Shown: one piece after another, positions 36,211-45,232 of the stretch
Layout of the letters: each line of letters starts with the position of its first letter
How positions within the stretch are numbered: the first letter of the stretch is position 1
Assembly (NCBI GenBank): GCA_937894065.1
Contig: CALCST010000033.1
Location: 1-64,000 of the forward strand
Length of the DNA stretch: 64,000 nucleotides
Reading direction: 5' to 3'
Source: an uncultured Parabacteroides sp.
GTDB lineage: Bacteria > Bacteroidota > Bacteroidia > Bacteroidales > Tannerellaceae
The notes under the pieces: generated by a model
The model's input: only the letters and a program-made list of their open reading frames with translations
What the model was told of the DNA's origin: nothing
Database searches by the model: none
Position numbers and translations under genes: made by a program

Positions 36211-37104
36211 TTATATTCCCAATATAAGGAACAATGATAATATTAATGCAAAAACAAACTCATTGCGAGCTGTATCACCTAAAACCTTGTTTAATGCTCT
36301 TCCCTCTAATCGAGATAAATCAATCCACGACTTTACAAAAAGGACAAAAAAAGCAGAGAAAAGCAAGATGAAAATAATCGAAGCATTCAACAACAATGGA
36401 AATATTAGCGCTACAGCAATTATTCCATTCAATAGATAAATATATTTCCCAAATGTCCGGCCAAATATCACAATTGAAGTTCTCTTACCAACTGCCTTAT
36501 CCTGAAAATAATCTCTATAATTGTTAACAATCAGAATATTGACAGACAAAACTCCTAAAGCTATAGATAACAATAATGACAGCAAACTGAAGTGCAAACA
36601 TTGAACATAGTAAGTGAAACAAACCGGGACAATTCCATAGAACAACAACACGCAAACATCACCAAGACCATTATAAGCTAAAGGATAAGGACCTGTGGAA
36701 TATGCCAACACACAAACTGCTATTGCCAAACCTACAGGAATAAGCTCCCATCCGCCATAAGGAATAAGCATACAACCGAAAAGACAAGCCAAAACCAATG
36801 TGATAACCGTCGCCTTCAACATATCCTTAGGTTTTATCCAGCCTTGAGCCACTGCCCTTTCCGGCCCCAGACGGTCCGCACCGTCTGCTCCTTTCTTAAA
36901 ATCAAAATAATCATTGGCAAAATTACTCGCAATCTGAGCAAACAATGCAACCAGAAAACATAAAACTACCGGAACAAGCAACAGCATTCCACCATTATCC
37001 CTATATGCCAATGCACATCCCAACAACACTGGGCTCAATGAAGCCGGCAAAGTCTTTGGCCTCGCAGCTTTGAGCCAAAGAGAAACAGAACTAATAAATC
37101 TCAT
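36211..37104 (-). CDS. menA: 1,4-dihydroxy-2-naphthoate polyprenyltransferase
   Basis: MenA attaches the prenyl tail in menaquinone synthesis at the inner membrane. The UbiA-type Asp-rich motif is NDYFDFKKGADGADR, and a second acidic motif, NNYRDYFQDKAVGKRT, follows in the third quarter. Eight or nine hydrophobic helices fill the rest. I start it at 37104 (MRFISSVSLWLKAARPKTLP). The ATG at 37140 would add 12 residues. It stands alone as a single gene divergent from a small exported protein. Confidence 0.94.
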   Translation of the reverse strand: MRFISSVSLWLKAARPKTLPASLSPVLLGCALAYRDNGGMLLLVPVVLCFLVALFAQIASNFANDYFDFKKGADGADRLGPERAVAQGWIKPKDMLKATVITLVLACLFGCMLIPYGGWELIPVGLAIAVCVLAYSTGPYPLAYNGLGDVCVLLFYGIVPVCFTYYVQCLHFSLLSLLLSIALGVLSVNILIVNNYRDYFQDKAVGKRTSIVIFGRTFGKYIYLLNGIIAVALIFPLLLNASIIFILLFSAFFVLFVKSWIDLSRLEGRALNKVLGDTARNEFVFALILSLFLILGI

Positions 37105-37183
37105 TACAATTTTTTTTGCAAAAATAGGAACAAAAAACACAGATAATACCCTTTGTTTTCAAAAAACCTTATATATTTGCTGC

Positions 37184-37588
37184 GTGAAACAAATATTATA
37201 CATATTCGGTCTGCTGTTCGCTTTATTTTTGTTTTCTCCAGAGAAAGCATTGCAAAATAAAGAGGATGTTTTCTTATGTAATACAGAAACTATTACACAA
37301 GAGGACAGTTCTTCTGATATGCAGCACCAGATAAGTATACTAAGTAATGATTTGAAAAGCAATAATCTTCTCACTCCACGCAGAGCTTTTCAAATAAGCA
37401 GTAACGCAACTTCACTTCGCGTTCTTGACACATCGACTTATCGTTTAATACAATATTTGAGAATTAAAAATCTTACAAATTTATCAAAGACACAGGAACA
37501 GAGTGCATTCGTACGTTCTGTTACCTTCTCTTCCCTATTCTGCAGTATGGCTCATCACGTATTTGCCATGCGTAAACTAATCATTTAG
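37184..37588 (+). CDS. Hypothetical small exported protein (GTG start)
   Basis: I do not recognise the product. From the GTG at 37184 it reads as a signal peptide (KQILYIFGLLFALFLFSPEKA), then about 110 polar residues without cysteine pairs or known motifs. The frame also extends to an ATG at 37070, but that part overlaps menA on the other strand. A -7 box TATATTTG (37172-37179) ends only 4 bases before the GTG, with a TTTG 16 bases upstream of it, so the message may be nearly leaderless. Confidence 0.55.
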   Translation: MKQILYIFGLLFALFLFSPEKALQNKEDVFLCNTETITQEDSSSDMQHQISILSNDLKSNNLLTPRRAFQISSNATSLRVLDTSTYRLIQYLRIKNLTNLSKTQEQSAFVRSVTFSSLFCSMAHHVFAMRKLII

Positions 37589-37887
37589 ACTAATCCGTAT
37601 TCTATTCTGCAAAGAGAGGCTTTCATTTCATCATTTAGGCTTCTCTCGAGGATATATATGCCTTTCACTAACTTATATACATTAAGCATATATTCCTTTT
37701 CCTGATATTTTATTACTCAAAAATTTTTCTGATGGATACAAACATAGTTTATGTGTTTTTGTATCCCAAGTAACAATATTGTCTAATCATTCTAAAACAG
37801 AAGAGTTTAGTAACCTGTAAGTTTTCCAATTGACTTAAAGCGGAAACTTGCAAGATCACAAACCCTCAAATAAAAATTATAACACTT
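37589..37887. other. Intergenic region with a stem upstream of small membrane protein genes
   Basis: No gene is visible in these 299 bases. Near the right end AAGTTTTCC pairs with GGAAACTT (about 37817-37850), which could fold in the leader of the next gene. A poor hairpin (AGAGA/TCTCT) after the previous gene could be a weak terminator. Confidence 0.3.
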
Positions 37888-38085
37888 ATGGCAACAAAAA
37901 ATAAAAAAATGACAATTTGGTTTTCAGTATTCGTGACTATCGTTGGATGCGTTTTGGCATGTAGCTCTATAATTCCAAATGATTATATCAAATTACTTAT
38001 TGTATTACTGACTTTAGGTGGCGGTATATACGGAATTATGAAAAGCTTAAGCAACGAAGTTGAATCAGAAGAGATTAATAATTAA
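37888..38085 (+). CDS. Small two-helix membrane protein
   Basis: The 65-residue product has two hydrophobic segments (about 9-25 and 35-50), separated by a short polar turn, with a Lys-rich N-terminus and acidic C-terminus. I know no family. A second small membrane protein gene follows 34 bases later with a similar size and plan, so both are probably translated from one message. Confidence 0.6.
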   Translation: MATKNKKMTIWFSVFVTIVGCVLACSSIIPNDYIKLLIVLLTLGGGIYGIMKSLSNEVESEEINN

Positions 38086-38119
38086 CAAATAACAAACAAT
38101 ATAAAAAACAAATAGTATC

Positions 38120-38314
38120 ATGAGAGTAAATAAAGATTTAGCAGATGCAGTGATGATGGTTTCATGTATCATCTTGGTATTAGCCGGAACAAGCGATTTT
38201 GAAAACGGTTCAATGAAAACTATCTTGATGTCTGTTCTCGGCATTTTAGCTGTAGGTATGGGTGTTGCTCGTGTTTATGGTTCAAAGCAGAACAATCAAC
38301 ACGAAATAAACTAA
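38120..38314 (+). CDS. Small two-helix membrane protein
   Basis: This 64-residue protein has hydrophobic segments at about residues 10-25 and 32-49 and ends in a basic, polar tail. It resembles its upstream neighbour in size, helix placement and the GxxxG-like turn of helix two, but I see no clear sequence identity. A structured RNA candidate begins about 30 bases after its stop codon. The function is unknown. Confidence 0.6.
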   Translation: MRVNKDLADAVMMVSCIILVLAGTSDFENGSMKTILMSVLGILAVGMGVARVYGSKQNNQHEIN

Positions 38315-38344
38315 CCCTACAATATAAATTTTTGACATAACTTT

Positions 38345-38517
38345 TATATTCTCTAATTCCCTGGTTGTCGCTTCGGCGTGACCCCGCGGTTATCTGAGAT
38401 TCATTTTTCTGCCTATTTCAATAAAACTTGCTGTTACTTGGATAGAGTGTTACACACTTGGCAACGGAGGGACGAGAGATAAATTAGAGGCAGTGCGACT
38501 CAATCGCACTGCCTTTT
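38345..38517 (+). ncRNA. Candidate rod-shaped non-coding RNA with intrinsic terminator
   Basis: Nested pairings form a long irregular rod: CTCTAATT (38351-38358) with AATTAGAG (38482-38489), TCCCT (38358-38362) with AGGGA (38468-38472), GTTGTC (38364-38369) with GGCAAC (38460-38465), and TATCTGAG (38391-38398) with CTTGGATA (38437-38444). A GC-UUCG-GC loop and an AGTGT/ACACT hairpin sit inside. It ends in a perfect 10-bp terminator. The GC content is well above the surrounding sequence. A 6S RNA or a regulatory RNA is possible; the family is not identifiable by eye. It could be made independently or as the 3' end of the small-protein message. The closing-stem base T38358 can pair in only one of the first two helices. 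Confidence 0.6.
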
Positions 38518-38520
38518 ATT
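38489..38520 (+). terminator. Terminator of the rod-shaped RNA
   Basis: GGCAGTGCGA (38489-38498) pairs with TCGCACTGCC (38504-38513) around a 5-base loop, followed by TTTTATTGTTT. Confidence 0.92.
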
Positions 38521-38613
38521 GTTTGTCTAATACTGTATCCTCCTCCCCCTAATCATAATGACAAAAAAACTGTCCGAAAATCTGCCTCAAACTTTATGCT
38601 AATGATTCACTTA

Positions 38614-38709
38614 TTCCATAATATATGAAAAACTTTTTCCATATATTATGAAAATCTTTTTTCATATATTGTGAAAATTTTGTTTCATATATTATGAAAA
38701 AAGTTTTCC
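38614..38709. repeat. Intergenic repeat family II, copy 1 (TTTCATATATTATGAAA)
   Basis: Four to five near-copies of a palindromic unit, TTTTTCATATATTATGAAAA, stand in tandem with a period of about 25 bases. The same unit recurs at 63601-63680. This is inside the 578-base gap between the small protein genes and the porin gene; the rest of the gap holds the RNA candidate and the porin's -7 box. Confidence 0.7.
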
Positions 38710-38856
38710 AACGCATAGAAATACGATGAAAATATAATCAACTATATTACAACAAATTACACGATGTGGCTTATAAACAGAATTTTTATATCCCTTTTAG
38801 GGAAACATATCAGCTCAATTTCTCATATTCTTTACTCAAAATCATATAAAAATATT

Positions 38857-38864
38857 TAACTTTG
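38857..38864 (+). promoter_or_regulatory. Probable -7 box of the Tsx-like porin gene
   Basis: TAACTTTG lies 28 bases before the start codon. No TTTG is present at the expected -33 distance; TTTA (38831-38834) is the nearest match. Confidence 0.4.
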
Positions 38865-38892
38865 CGACCTCAAATTTCTATAAATTAGCTGT

Positions 38893-39600
38893 ATGAAAAG
38901 AATCTTCATTTTATTATTTCTATTGACTTCTTTTATTGGACTTAATGCCCAGAACATCCAACTTCATTATGATTTGGGAAGCGCTCTTTACAATAAGGAC
39001 CTTAAAGACCGCCCAGTCGTTACAACTACAGTTGAAATGTTCAAACCAGATTCATGGGGAAGCACATATTTCTTCGTGGATATGGATTATACAAGCAAAG
39101 GTATCGCTTCTGCATACTGGGAAATCGCAAGAGAACTTAAATTCTGGCAGCCTCCATTTTCAATCCATGTAGAATATAATGGTGGATTGAACAACATGGC
39201 TTCATTCCAGAATGCTTATCTTGGTGGTTTGACATATACATACAATAACAGCTCTTTCACAAAAGGGTTCACTCTTTCAGCCATGTACAAGTATATTCAG
39301 AAGCTTAAATCTCCAAACAATTTCCAGCTTACCGGAACTTGGTATCTGCACTTCGGAAAAAACGGAGTATGTACGTTCAGCGGCTTTGCTGATTTCTGGA
39401 GAGAAAAAGGAAACAATCCTCACGGCGATTTCATTTTCCTTTCAGAACCTCAATTCTGGCTTAATCTGAACAAATTGCCGAAAGTTAATGACAAGTTTAA
39501 ATTAAGTGTCGGTACGGAAGTGGAATTAAGCAATAATTTCAGTTTCAGAAACGGATTTTATGCAATACCGACATTGGCAATCAAATGGTCTTTTGATTAA
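38893..39600 (+). CDS. Tsx-like outer-membrane channel (DUF5020 family)
   Basis: The 235-residue protein has a signal peptide (residues 1-19, ending LNAQ) and alternating amphipathic strands to a C-terminal IKWSFD. It matches the DUF5020 family, relatives of the nucleoside-specific Tsx channel, in the HYDLGSALY start, the TTVEMFKPDSWGSTYFFVDM strand and the GGLTYTYNN hairpin. Nucleoside uptake is a family-based guess. It is a single gene with its own terminator. Confidence 0.82.
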   Translation: MKRIFILLFLLTSFIGLNAQNIQLHYDLGSALYNKDLKDRPVVTTTVEMFKPDSWGSTYFFVDMDYTSKGIASAYWEIARELKFWQPPFSIHVEYNGGLNNMASFQNAYLGGLTYTYNNSSFTKGFTLSAMYKYIQKLKSPNNFQLTGTWYLHFGKNGVCTFSGFADFWREKGNNPHGDFIFLSEPQFWLNLNKLPKVNDKFKLSVGTEVELSNNFSFRNGFYAIPTLAIKWSFD

Positions 39601-39620
39601 TCATATATATAGTAAATAGA

Positions 39621-39657
39621 AAAAGACAGTGTTCCGTTTGGAACACTGTCTTTTTCA
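39621..39657. terminator. Bidirectional terminator
   Basis: AAAAGACAGTGTTCC (39621-39635) pairs with the complement at 39640-39654 around a GTTT loop, between convergent genes. Confidence 0.95.
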
Positions 39658-39680
39658 TATCTGTCAGTAAATTATCTTAA

Positions 39681-40583
39681 TCAGAAAAGTTTTGAAGGAT
39701 ATTCACCGGCATCAACCAAAGCCTGGATTTTGTCAACCACGCCCTGACGGTCAGCGGCATAAGTTACACCAAACCATTTTGAAGTTGTGTCAAGAACTTT
39801 TACTGTAGCTTTGCCTTTTGTAATAAGCTCATTAACCATCAATGGAATGAAATATTCGCACTTCAAGTTACTGATATTTGCCTTAAGGAAATCTACGAAG
39901 TAATCTTCTGAATATTTGAAATAATCTGGAGTGAATCCCCACATATTCATTGACACAGGAGTGTTTTCTTCCAATACAACCTTCTGACCGTTTTCGTCAA
40001 CAAACTGAATGTCGCCGTCGATTCTTTCAATTGCTGTACGTTCAACAACGCCTGTCAAATATCCGTCAGCATTAGTTTCGCAAACACCACGAGCCACAGA
40101 ACCACTTTCACTCAAAGTATTTCCTACGCGATAACCAACCATGCAATATTCGTTCTGTTTGCCAGCAACTTCAGAAAGCCATTTTCCCAGCACAGCAAAG
40201 CTGTCACGACCATAGAAATCATCAGCATTGATAACTGCAAAAGGTTCTTTGATAACATCCTTACCCATCAGAACAGCATGATTTGTTCCCCAAGGCTTTT
40301 CACGACCTTCAGGACAAGTGAATCCTTCAGGCAGATTATTCAAATCCTGGAATACAACTTCTACAGGAATATGATTTTCATATTTAGAAATAATCTTTTC
40401 ACGGAAATCCTGCTCGAAAGATTTACGGATTACGAACACAATTTTGCCAAAACCACCGCGGATTGCATCAAATATTGAATAGTCCATAATAGTTTCACCA
40501 TTAGGTCCGAGTCCATCTAACTGCTTAAGACCACCATAACGGCTACCCATTCCGGCAGCCAAAACAAACAATGTAGGTTTCAT
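39681..40583 (-). CDS. Sugar-phosphate nucleotidyltransferase
   Basis: The 300-residue protein has the NTP-transferase start PTLFVLAAGMGSRYGGLKQL and a metal-binding INADDFYG in the middle. The reaction should be NTP plus sugar 1-phosphate giving NDP-sugar, but the sugar is not clear. The insert after residue 90 with NLPEGFTCPEGREKPWGT is typical of a Bacteroides group that I know only as nucleotidyltransferase. I start it at 40583 (MKPTLFVLAAG), 13 codons after an upstream ATG that lacks conservation. It stands alone. Confidence 0.82.
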   Translation of the reverse strand: MKPTLFVLAAGMGSRYGGLKQLDGLGPNGETIMDYSIFDAIRGGFGKIVFVIRKSFEQDFREKIISKYENHIPVEVVFQDLNNLPEGFTCPEGREKPWGTNHAVLMGKDVIKEPFAVINADDFYGRDSFAVLGKWLSEVAGKQNEYCMVGYRVGNTLSESGSVARGVCETNADGYLTGVVERTAIERIDGDIQFVDENGQKVVLEENTPVSMNMWGFTPDYFKYSEDYFVDFLKANISNLKCEYFIPLMVNELITKGKATVKVLDTTSKWFGVTYAADRQGVVDKIQALVDAGEYPSKLF

Positions 40584-40708
40584 CACTATATATTTTAATG
40601 TTTTATTTATAAACTGAGACAAATGTAAGTATTTGTTATGAATAATATTGCCTTTGGCTTTTGTTTTTTTATTACTTTTGTGCGCAGTTTTTTAGGCAAA
40701 AGAAAAAG

Positions 40709-42760
40709 ATGAAAAAAACAAGAAATCTATTATTGCCAATCTTGGCAGCCGGAATGGTTGCTATGGCAAGTTGTACTTCTGCTCCCAAAACAGAAGCAGT
40801 TAAGAATCTGGCAATAGACCCAGCAAATCTAGACACAACAGTTGCTCCCGGCACAGACTTTTATCAATATGCCTGCGGAGGATGGATGAAAAATAATCCA
40901 TTGAAACCGGAATATTCAAGATACGGAACATTCAACCAGCTTATGGATGAGAATCAGGAACAGCTTCGTATATTGATTGAAGAACTGAGCTCTCAGCCTC
41001 AGGAAGCAGGAAGTGTTTCTCAAAAAATAGCAACGATGTATTCTCTTGCTCTTGACAGCGTTAAATCAAACGAACTTGGATATGAACCAATCAAAGAGCA
41101 GTTGAACGATATTATGCACCTTGCCTCAAAAGCAGAAGTTGCAAAAATGATTGCTACAATGCAAAGACAAGGTATGGCTCCTTATTTCGCATTCTTCGTA
41201 AGTGCTGACGATAAGAACAGCTCACAGAACATTGCTATGCTTTATCAGGCAGGCCTTGGCATGGGCGATAAAGACTATTATTTGCAGAATGACGATAACA
41301 TGAAGAGCATCAGAGATGCTTATCATACTTATATCAACCATTTGTTTACAGCTATTGGTTCAAGTCCGGAACAGGCTGAAGCTGCTGTAAATTCTGTAAT
41401 GAAAATCGAAACAGGAATCGCTGAAGCCTCATACAGCAGAGAAGACTTGAGAGATTCTCAGAAAAATTACAATAAAATTTCTGTTGAAGAACTTAAAAAG
41501 CAGAACAAGGCTTTTGATTGGGATGTTTATTTCGAAGCTTTAGGCGTTGCTGACCTGAAAGAAATCGACGTTAAACAGATTGATTACTACAAGGCATTGG
41601 ACAAATTCCTGAGCAACGCTTCTCTTGACGATCAGAAATACTATCTTGCATTCAACCTTATGGATGCTGCAGCTCCTTATCTGAGCGACAATTTTGTGGA
41701 TGCAAACTTTGAATTCTATGGCAAAGTGATGTCAGGCCGCCAGGAACAGCAACCAAGATGGAAAAGAGCTATCAATTCTGTAAACGGAACATTGGGCGAA
41801 GCTGTTGGTGAAATGTATGTAAAGAAATATTTCCCTGCTTCATCAAAAGAGAAGATGATTACATTAGTAAACAATCTTCAGACAGCTTTGGGCGAAAGAA
41901 TAAATGCTTTGGAATGGATGGGCGATTCAACAAAGATGAAGGCTCAGGAAAAACTGGCTTCATTCACTGTAAAAATCGGATATCCTGATAAATGGAGAGA
42001 TTATTCTTCTTTGGAAATCAAAGATGACTCATATTGGGCAAATATTTGCCGTGCTAATACTTTCGAATTCGATTTCAATTTGTCTGAAGTAAACAAACCG
42101 GTTGACAAATCTCGTTGGCATATGACTCCACAGACTGTAAACGCATATTACAGTCCTAATACAAATGAAATATGTTTCCCGGCAGCAATTCTTCAGCCTC
42201 CATTCTTCAATCCTGAAGCAGACGACGCTGTAAACTATGGTGCTATCGGTGTGGTAATCGGTCACGAAATGACTCACGGATTCGACGACCAGGGAAGAAA
42301 TTATGATAAGGACGGAAACCTTTCAGACTGGTGGACAGAGGAAGATGCGAAACTGTTTGTTGAACGTGCTGAAGTTTTGGTAAAACAGTATGACGATATA
42401 ATTGTTGTTGACACAGTTCATGCAAACGGACGTTTCACTCTTGGTGAAAACATCGCAGACCAGGGCGGTTTGCTTATTGCTCATCAGGCTTATATGAACA
42501 GCCTTAAAGGTAAAGAAACTCCTGCTCCTATCGAAGGTTTCACACACGAGCAGAGATTCTATCTTGGATATGCAACATTGTGGGGAATGAATATCCGTCC
42601 TGAAGAAATTGTAAGAATGACTAAGATTGACCCTCACTCTCTTGGAAAATGGCGCGTAAATGCTGCTTTGAAAAACATTGACAGCTTCTATGAAGCATTC
42701 AATATCAAAGAAGGCGATTCTATGTATCTTGCACCTGAAAAGAGAGTAAACATCTGGTAA
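40709..42760 (+). CDS. M13-family zinc metallopeptidase lipoprotein (PepO-like)
   Basis: This is a neprilysin-type endopeptidase, probably anchored outside the inner membrane. The start at 40709 gives MKKTRNLLLPILAAG with a lipobox Cys at MASC. The N-terminal domain begins DTTVAPGTDFYQYACGGW. The zinc site is GHEMTHGFDDQG with ENIADQGG downstream, and the substrate-binding motif is NAYYSPNTNEICFPAAIL. The length of about 683 residues is usual. A -7 box TACTTTTG (40673-40680) precedes it. Confidence 0.95.
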   Translation: MKKTRNLLLPILAAGMVAMASCTSAPKTEAVKNLAIDPANLDTTVAPGTDFYQYACGGWMKNNPLKPEYSRYGTFNQLMDENQEQLRILIEELSSQPQEAGSVSQKIATMYSLALDSVKSNELGYEPIKEQLNDIMHLASKAEVAKMIATMQRQGMAPYFAFFVSADDKNSSQNIAMLYQAGLGMGDKDYYLQNDDNMKSIRDAYHTYINHLFTAIGSSPEQAEAAVNSVMKIETGIAEASYSREDLRDSQKNYNKISVEELKKQNKAFDWDVYFEALGVADLKEIDVKQIDYYKALDKFLSNASLDDQKYYLAFNLMDAAAPYLSDNFVDANFEFYGKVMSGRQEQQPRWKRAINSVNGTLGEAVGEMYVKKYFPASSKEKMITLVNNLQTALGERINALEWMGDSTKMKAQEKLASFTVKIGYPDKWRDYSSLEIKDDSYWANICRANTFEFDFNLSEVNKPVDKSRWHMTPQTVNAYYSPNTNEICFPAAILQPPFFNPEADDAVNYGAIGVVIGHEMTHGFDDQGRNYDKDGNLSDWWTEEDAKLFVERAEVLVKQYDDIIVVDTVHANGRFTLGENIADQGGLLIAHQAYMNSLKGKETPAPIEGFTHEQRFYLGYATLWGMNIRPEEIVRMTKIDPHSLGKWRVNAALKNIDSFYEAFNIKEGDSMYLAPEKRVNIW

Positions 42761-42780
42761 AATACATTTAATCCTATATA

Positions 42781-42834
42781 ATAAGGAGCAGAGCTGATAG
42801 TCGTGATTCGAATCAGCTCTGCTCCTTATCTTTT
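42781..42834 (+). terminator. Terminator after the M13 peptidase gene
   Basis: An 18-bp perfect stem (42781-42798 with 42812-42829) is followed by CTTTTA. Confidence 0.92.
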
Positions 42835-42859
42835 AGGCTCTCTAACGCACGAACAAAAA

Positions 42860-42907
42860 AAATGGAATCATAAATAAGCGATAAAGCTTAGTTTTATGAT
42901 TCCATTT
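42860..42907 (-). terminator. Terminator of the DUF4494-yggS-DHOD operon
   Basis: AAATGGAATCATAAA (42860-42874) pairs with 42893-42907. The minus-strand side continues into a T-rich tail. Confidence 0.88.
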
Positions 42908-42930
42908 ATATTTTAAAATTAAAAGTATTT

Positions 42931-43911
42931 TCAGTCTCTATTAGCAAAATACTTCATAAACTGAACTCTTTCATACATTGCAGGATTATCAATGTTTGAA
43001 TAACTCAATTTTCCTACAAACTCAGGCAATGATTTGAAGTGAGCCTGTCCCATCCATTCTTCCACACAAGTCAGAACTTGAGATATGATTTCAGTTCCAT
43101 GAGTATAAATTGCACTACACATCTGAACAGCAGAAGCACCAGCCAACAGACATTTAATAACATCTTCCCAATCATGAATACCTGTTGATGAAGCAATACT
43201 TATACCTTTTACTTTTCCGCTTGTAATAGCTGTCCAACGTATTGTATCACTCAAATCAGAATGATTGCTGAACACCTGTCCTGAAACAAGCTGCATAGAA
43301 TTTATATCTATATCCGGCTGATAGAATCGGTTAAACAAAACAACACCGGCAGCACCATTAGCTTTCAGAACATTTACCAATGCAGGAATATTCTCAATAT
43401 ATTTTCCCAACTTTATTATAATTGGAATAGAAACAGTCTCTTTAACTTTACGAAGAATATTCACATATAAAGATTGAATTCCGCCGTCGCAACTTCCTTC
43501 CATATCTGTTTCCAGGAAGAATACATTTAATTCCAAGGCATCAGCACCTGCAAGTTCAATCTGCTTTGCAAAATCAATCCATGAATCAGCCTTATAACAG
43601 TTGATACTTGCAATAATAGGAATAGAACACAGTTCTTTTGATTTCTTGATAATGTCCAGATAATTGTTAACCTGGTTCATTCTGGCATAAGTCCTGATAT
43701 AATCTTCAGCTTCAGGATAATCAGAATGTTGAGAGAGCTGGTCGCTCTGCATTTCAATCTGTTCTTCAAACAATGATTTGAGAACGATGGCGCCTGCACC
43801 GGCTTTTTCATATTCTTTGTTTCGTTCCGGACTTAGAGTTAAACCGGAGCTACTAATAATGATAGGGTTACGAAGAGTAAGCCCTGCATATTCAGTTTTT
43901 AAATCTATCAT
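42931..43911 (-). CDS. Dihydroorotate dehydrogenase-like flavoprotein
   Basis: The 326-residue protein follows the DHOD barrel pattern: LRNPIIISSSGLTLSPE, ASINCYKADSW, the LELNVFF strand, IIKLGKY with the flavin-contacting Lys, and a late SSTGIHDWEDVIKCLLAGAS that binds the phosphate. The catalytic position of true DHODs is not clearly conserved, so I avoid the pyrD symbol. It ends an operon with yggS and the DUF4494 gene. Its natural substrate is unknown. Confidence 0.85.
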   Translation of the reverse strand: MIDLKTEYAGLTLRNPIIISSSGLTLSPERNKEYEKAGAGAIVLKSLFEEQIEMQSDQLSQHSDYPEAEDYIRTYARMNQVNNYLDIIKKSKELCSIPIIASINCYKADSWIDFAKQIELAGADALELNVFFLETDMEGSCDGGIQSLYVNILRKVKETVSIPIIIKLGKYIENIPALVNVLKANGAAGVVLFNRFYQPDIDINSMQLVSGQVFSNHSDLSDTIRWTAITSGKVKGISIASSTGIHDWEDVIKCLLAGASAVQMCSAIYTHGTEIISQVLTCVEEWMGQAHFKSLPEFVGKLSYSNIDNPAMYERVQFMKYFANRD

Positions 43912-43960
43912 GTCTGTATAGTTTTATGCTCTACACAAAAGTAAGCATTTATTTTATAAT

Positions 43961-44629
43961 TCAATATTCTCTTTCGCCGAAAATATCTGTACCTATACGC
44001 ACCATAGTGCTACCCTCTTCGACAGCAATATGATAATCATGGCTCATTCCCATCGAAATTGTCTTGAACTCAGAATTATCTGCAAAATATTTTTCCTTGA
44101 ATTCAGTAAATAGAGAATGAAGTTCTTTAAACTCTTTGCGGATTTTTGACTCATCATCAGTGAAAGTAGCCATACCCATTACACCGGAAAACACCACGTT
44201 TTCAAATTCGCCGAGGTTTTCATCAAGCATCTGGCGGCATTCATCCGGATTAAACCCATGCTTCGAATCTTCTTCAGCCACATGAATTTCGAGCAACACG
44301 CGGATTTTTCTGTTGTTTTTCTTCGCCTGTTTCTCCACCTCACGCAAGAGTTTGAGCGAATCTATACTCTGGATAGTATGGATGAAAGGAGCGATTTCTT
44401 TAACTTTATTGGTTTGCAAAGTTCCAATAAAATGCCACTCTATATCTGCATATCGCAGGAGTTTCTCTTTCATGACAAGCTCCTGTGCACGACTTTCACC
44501 AAACACTCTTTGTCCGGCTTTATAAGCTTCATCAATAGCCTCAATTGGATGAAATTTCGACACAGCGACAAGCGTCACTTCCTTTGGAAGCGACGCCTTT
44601 ATTTGTCTTATATTTTGAGATACACTCAT
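43961..44629 (-). CDS. yggS: YggS-family PLP-binding protein (PLP homeostasis)
   Basis: This single-domain PLP barrel helps control free pyridoxal phosphate and amino acid pools and has no established enzyme activity. VTLVAVSKFHPIEAI contains the PLP lysine, followed by GESRAQELV, the WHFIGTLQTNK and the MGMSHDYHIAVEEGSTMVRI phosphate-binding part. The length of 222 residues is normal. It lies 24 bases after the DUF4494 gene and 49 before the DHOD-like gene. Confidence 0.95.
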   Translation of the reverse strand: MSVSQNIRQIKASLPKEVTLVAVSKFHPIEAIDEAYKAGQRVFGESRAQELVMKEKLLRYADIEWHFIGTLQTNKVKEIAPFIHTIQSIDSLKLLREVEKQAKKNNRKIRVLLEIHVAEEDSKHGFNPDECRQMLDENLGEFENVVFSGVMGMATFTDDESKIRKEFKELHSLFTEFKEKYFADNSEFKTISMGMSHDYHIAVEEGSTMVRIGTDIFGEREY

Positions 44630-44653
44630 TTCATTTTCTCCTTAAAAATATTA

Positions 44654-45166
44654 TTATGCTTTCTGAGCTTTTTCTTCTGCTAATTTTTTCTGTTCAGCAA
44701 TGAGTTCTTCACCACTTTTAGGTTCAGAAGGAATTTTGCTTGCATCGAATGGGAAAACATCCATTAAGGCAGTTTCAGCAACAGAAGCTATGACATAATC
44801 TGAAAGAGTTCCCTTCATTCCGTCTTCAAGAACAGAAATTGCTTCCTTCAAAGTGCAAGCCTGAGCCAGCATCTGTGCAGCTGTTTTTTTCTCAGCACCG
44901 CTTTTTTCGTCAAGTGTGATAAAATATACCTTTATTTTATAGAAACGGTCTCCATTCTCATTAAAGAACAACTCTGATATACGAGCACGCTTAATATCAG
45001 TGATAGTGAATTCACCCGTGATAAACGGACGTATTTCCTCTATGATACGGCTTTCTGCTTCTGTAAAAGACAAAGCATCTACCAAATAAGGTTCTGTAAC
45101 TTTTTTCTGCATTCCGTTTTCAAGCATCTTTTCATAAGACACTTTACATTCAAACCAATTGTGCAT
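44654..45166 (-). CDS. DUF4494 domain protein
   Basis: The 170-residue protein begins MHNWFECKVSYEKMLENG and has the FYKIKVYFITLDEKSGAEKK strand pair of DUF4494. The C-terminus is a charged helix. The family is confined, to my knowledge, to Bacteroidetes and has no known function. There is no signal peptide. It is the first gene of a three-gene operon behind a plausible promoter. Confidence 0.88.
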   Translation of the reverse strand: MHNWFECKVSYEKMLENGMQKKVTEPYLVDALSFTEAESRIIEEIRPFITGEFTITDIKRARISELFFNENGDRFYKIKVYFITLDEKSGAEKKTAAQMLAQACTLKEAISVLEDGMKGTLSDYVIASVAETALMDVFPFDASKIPSEPKSGEELIAEQKKLAEEKAQKA

Positions 45167-45232
45167 TTTTATTCCTCAATTAAATTTTACAACACAAAGA
45201 ATATGCCAAAGACACACTCCTTTTTCTTATGG

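Noticed and set aside
38345..38517. TPP riboswitch (CTGAGAT and a GGATA-like string)
   Set aside because: The GGGGUGCC start and the AUACCC and GCGUAGGG core of the TPP class are missing, and no thiamine gene follows.
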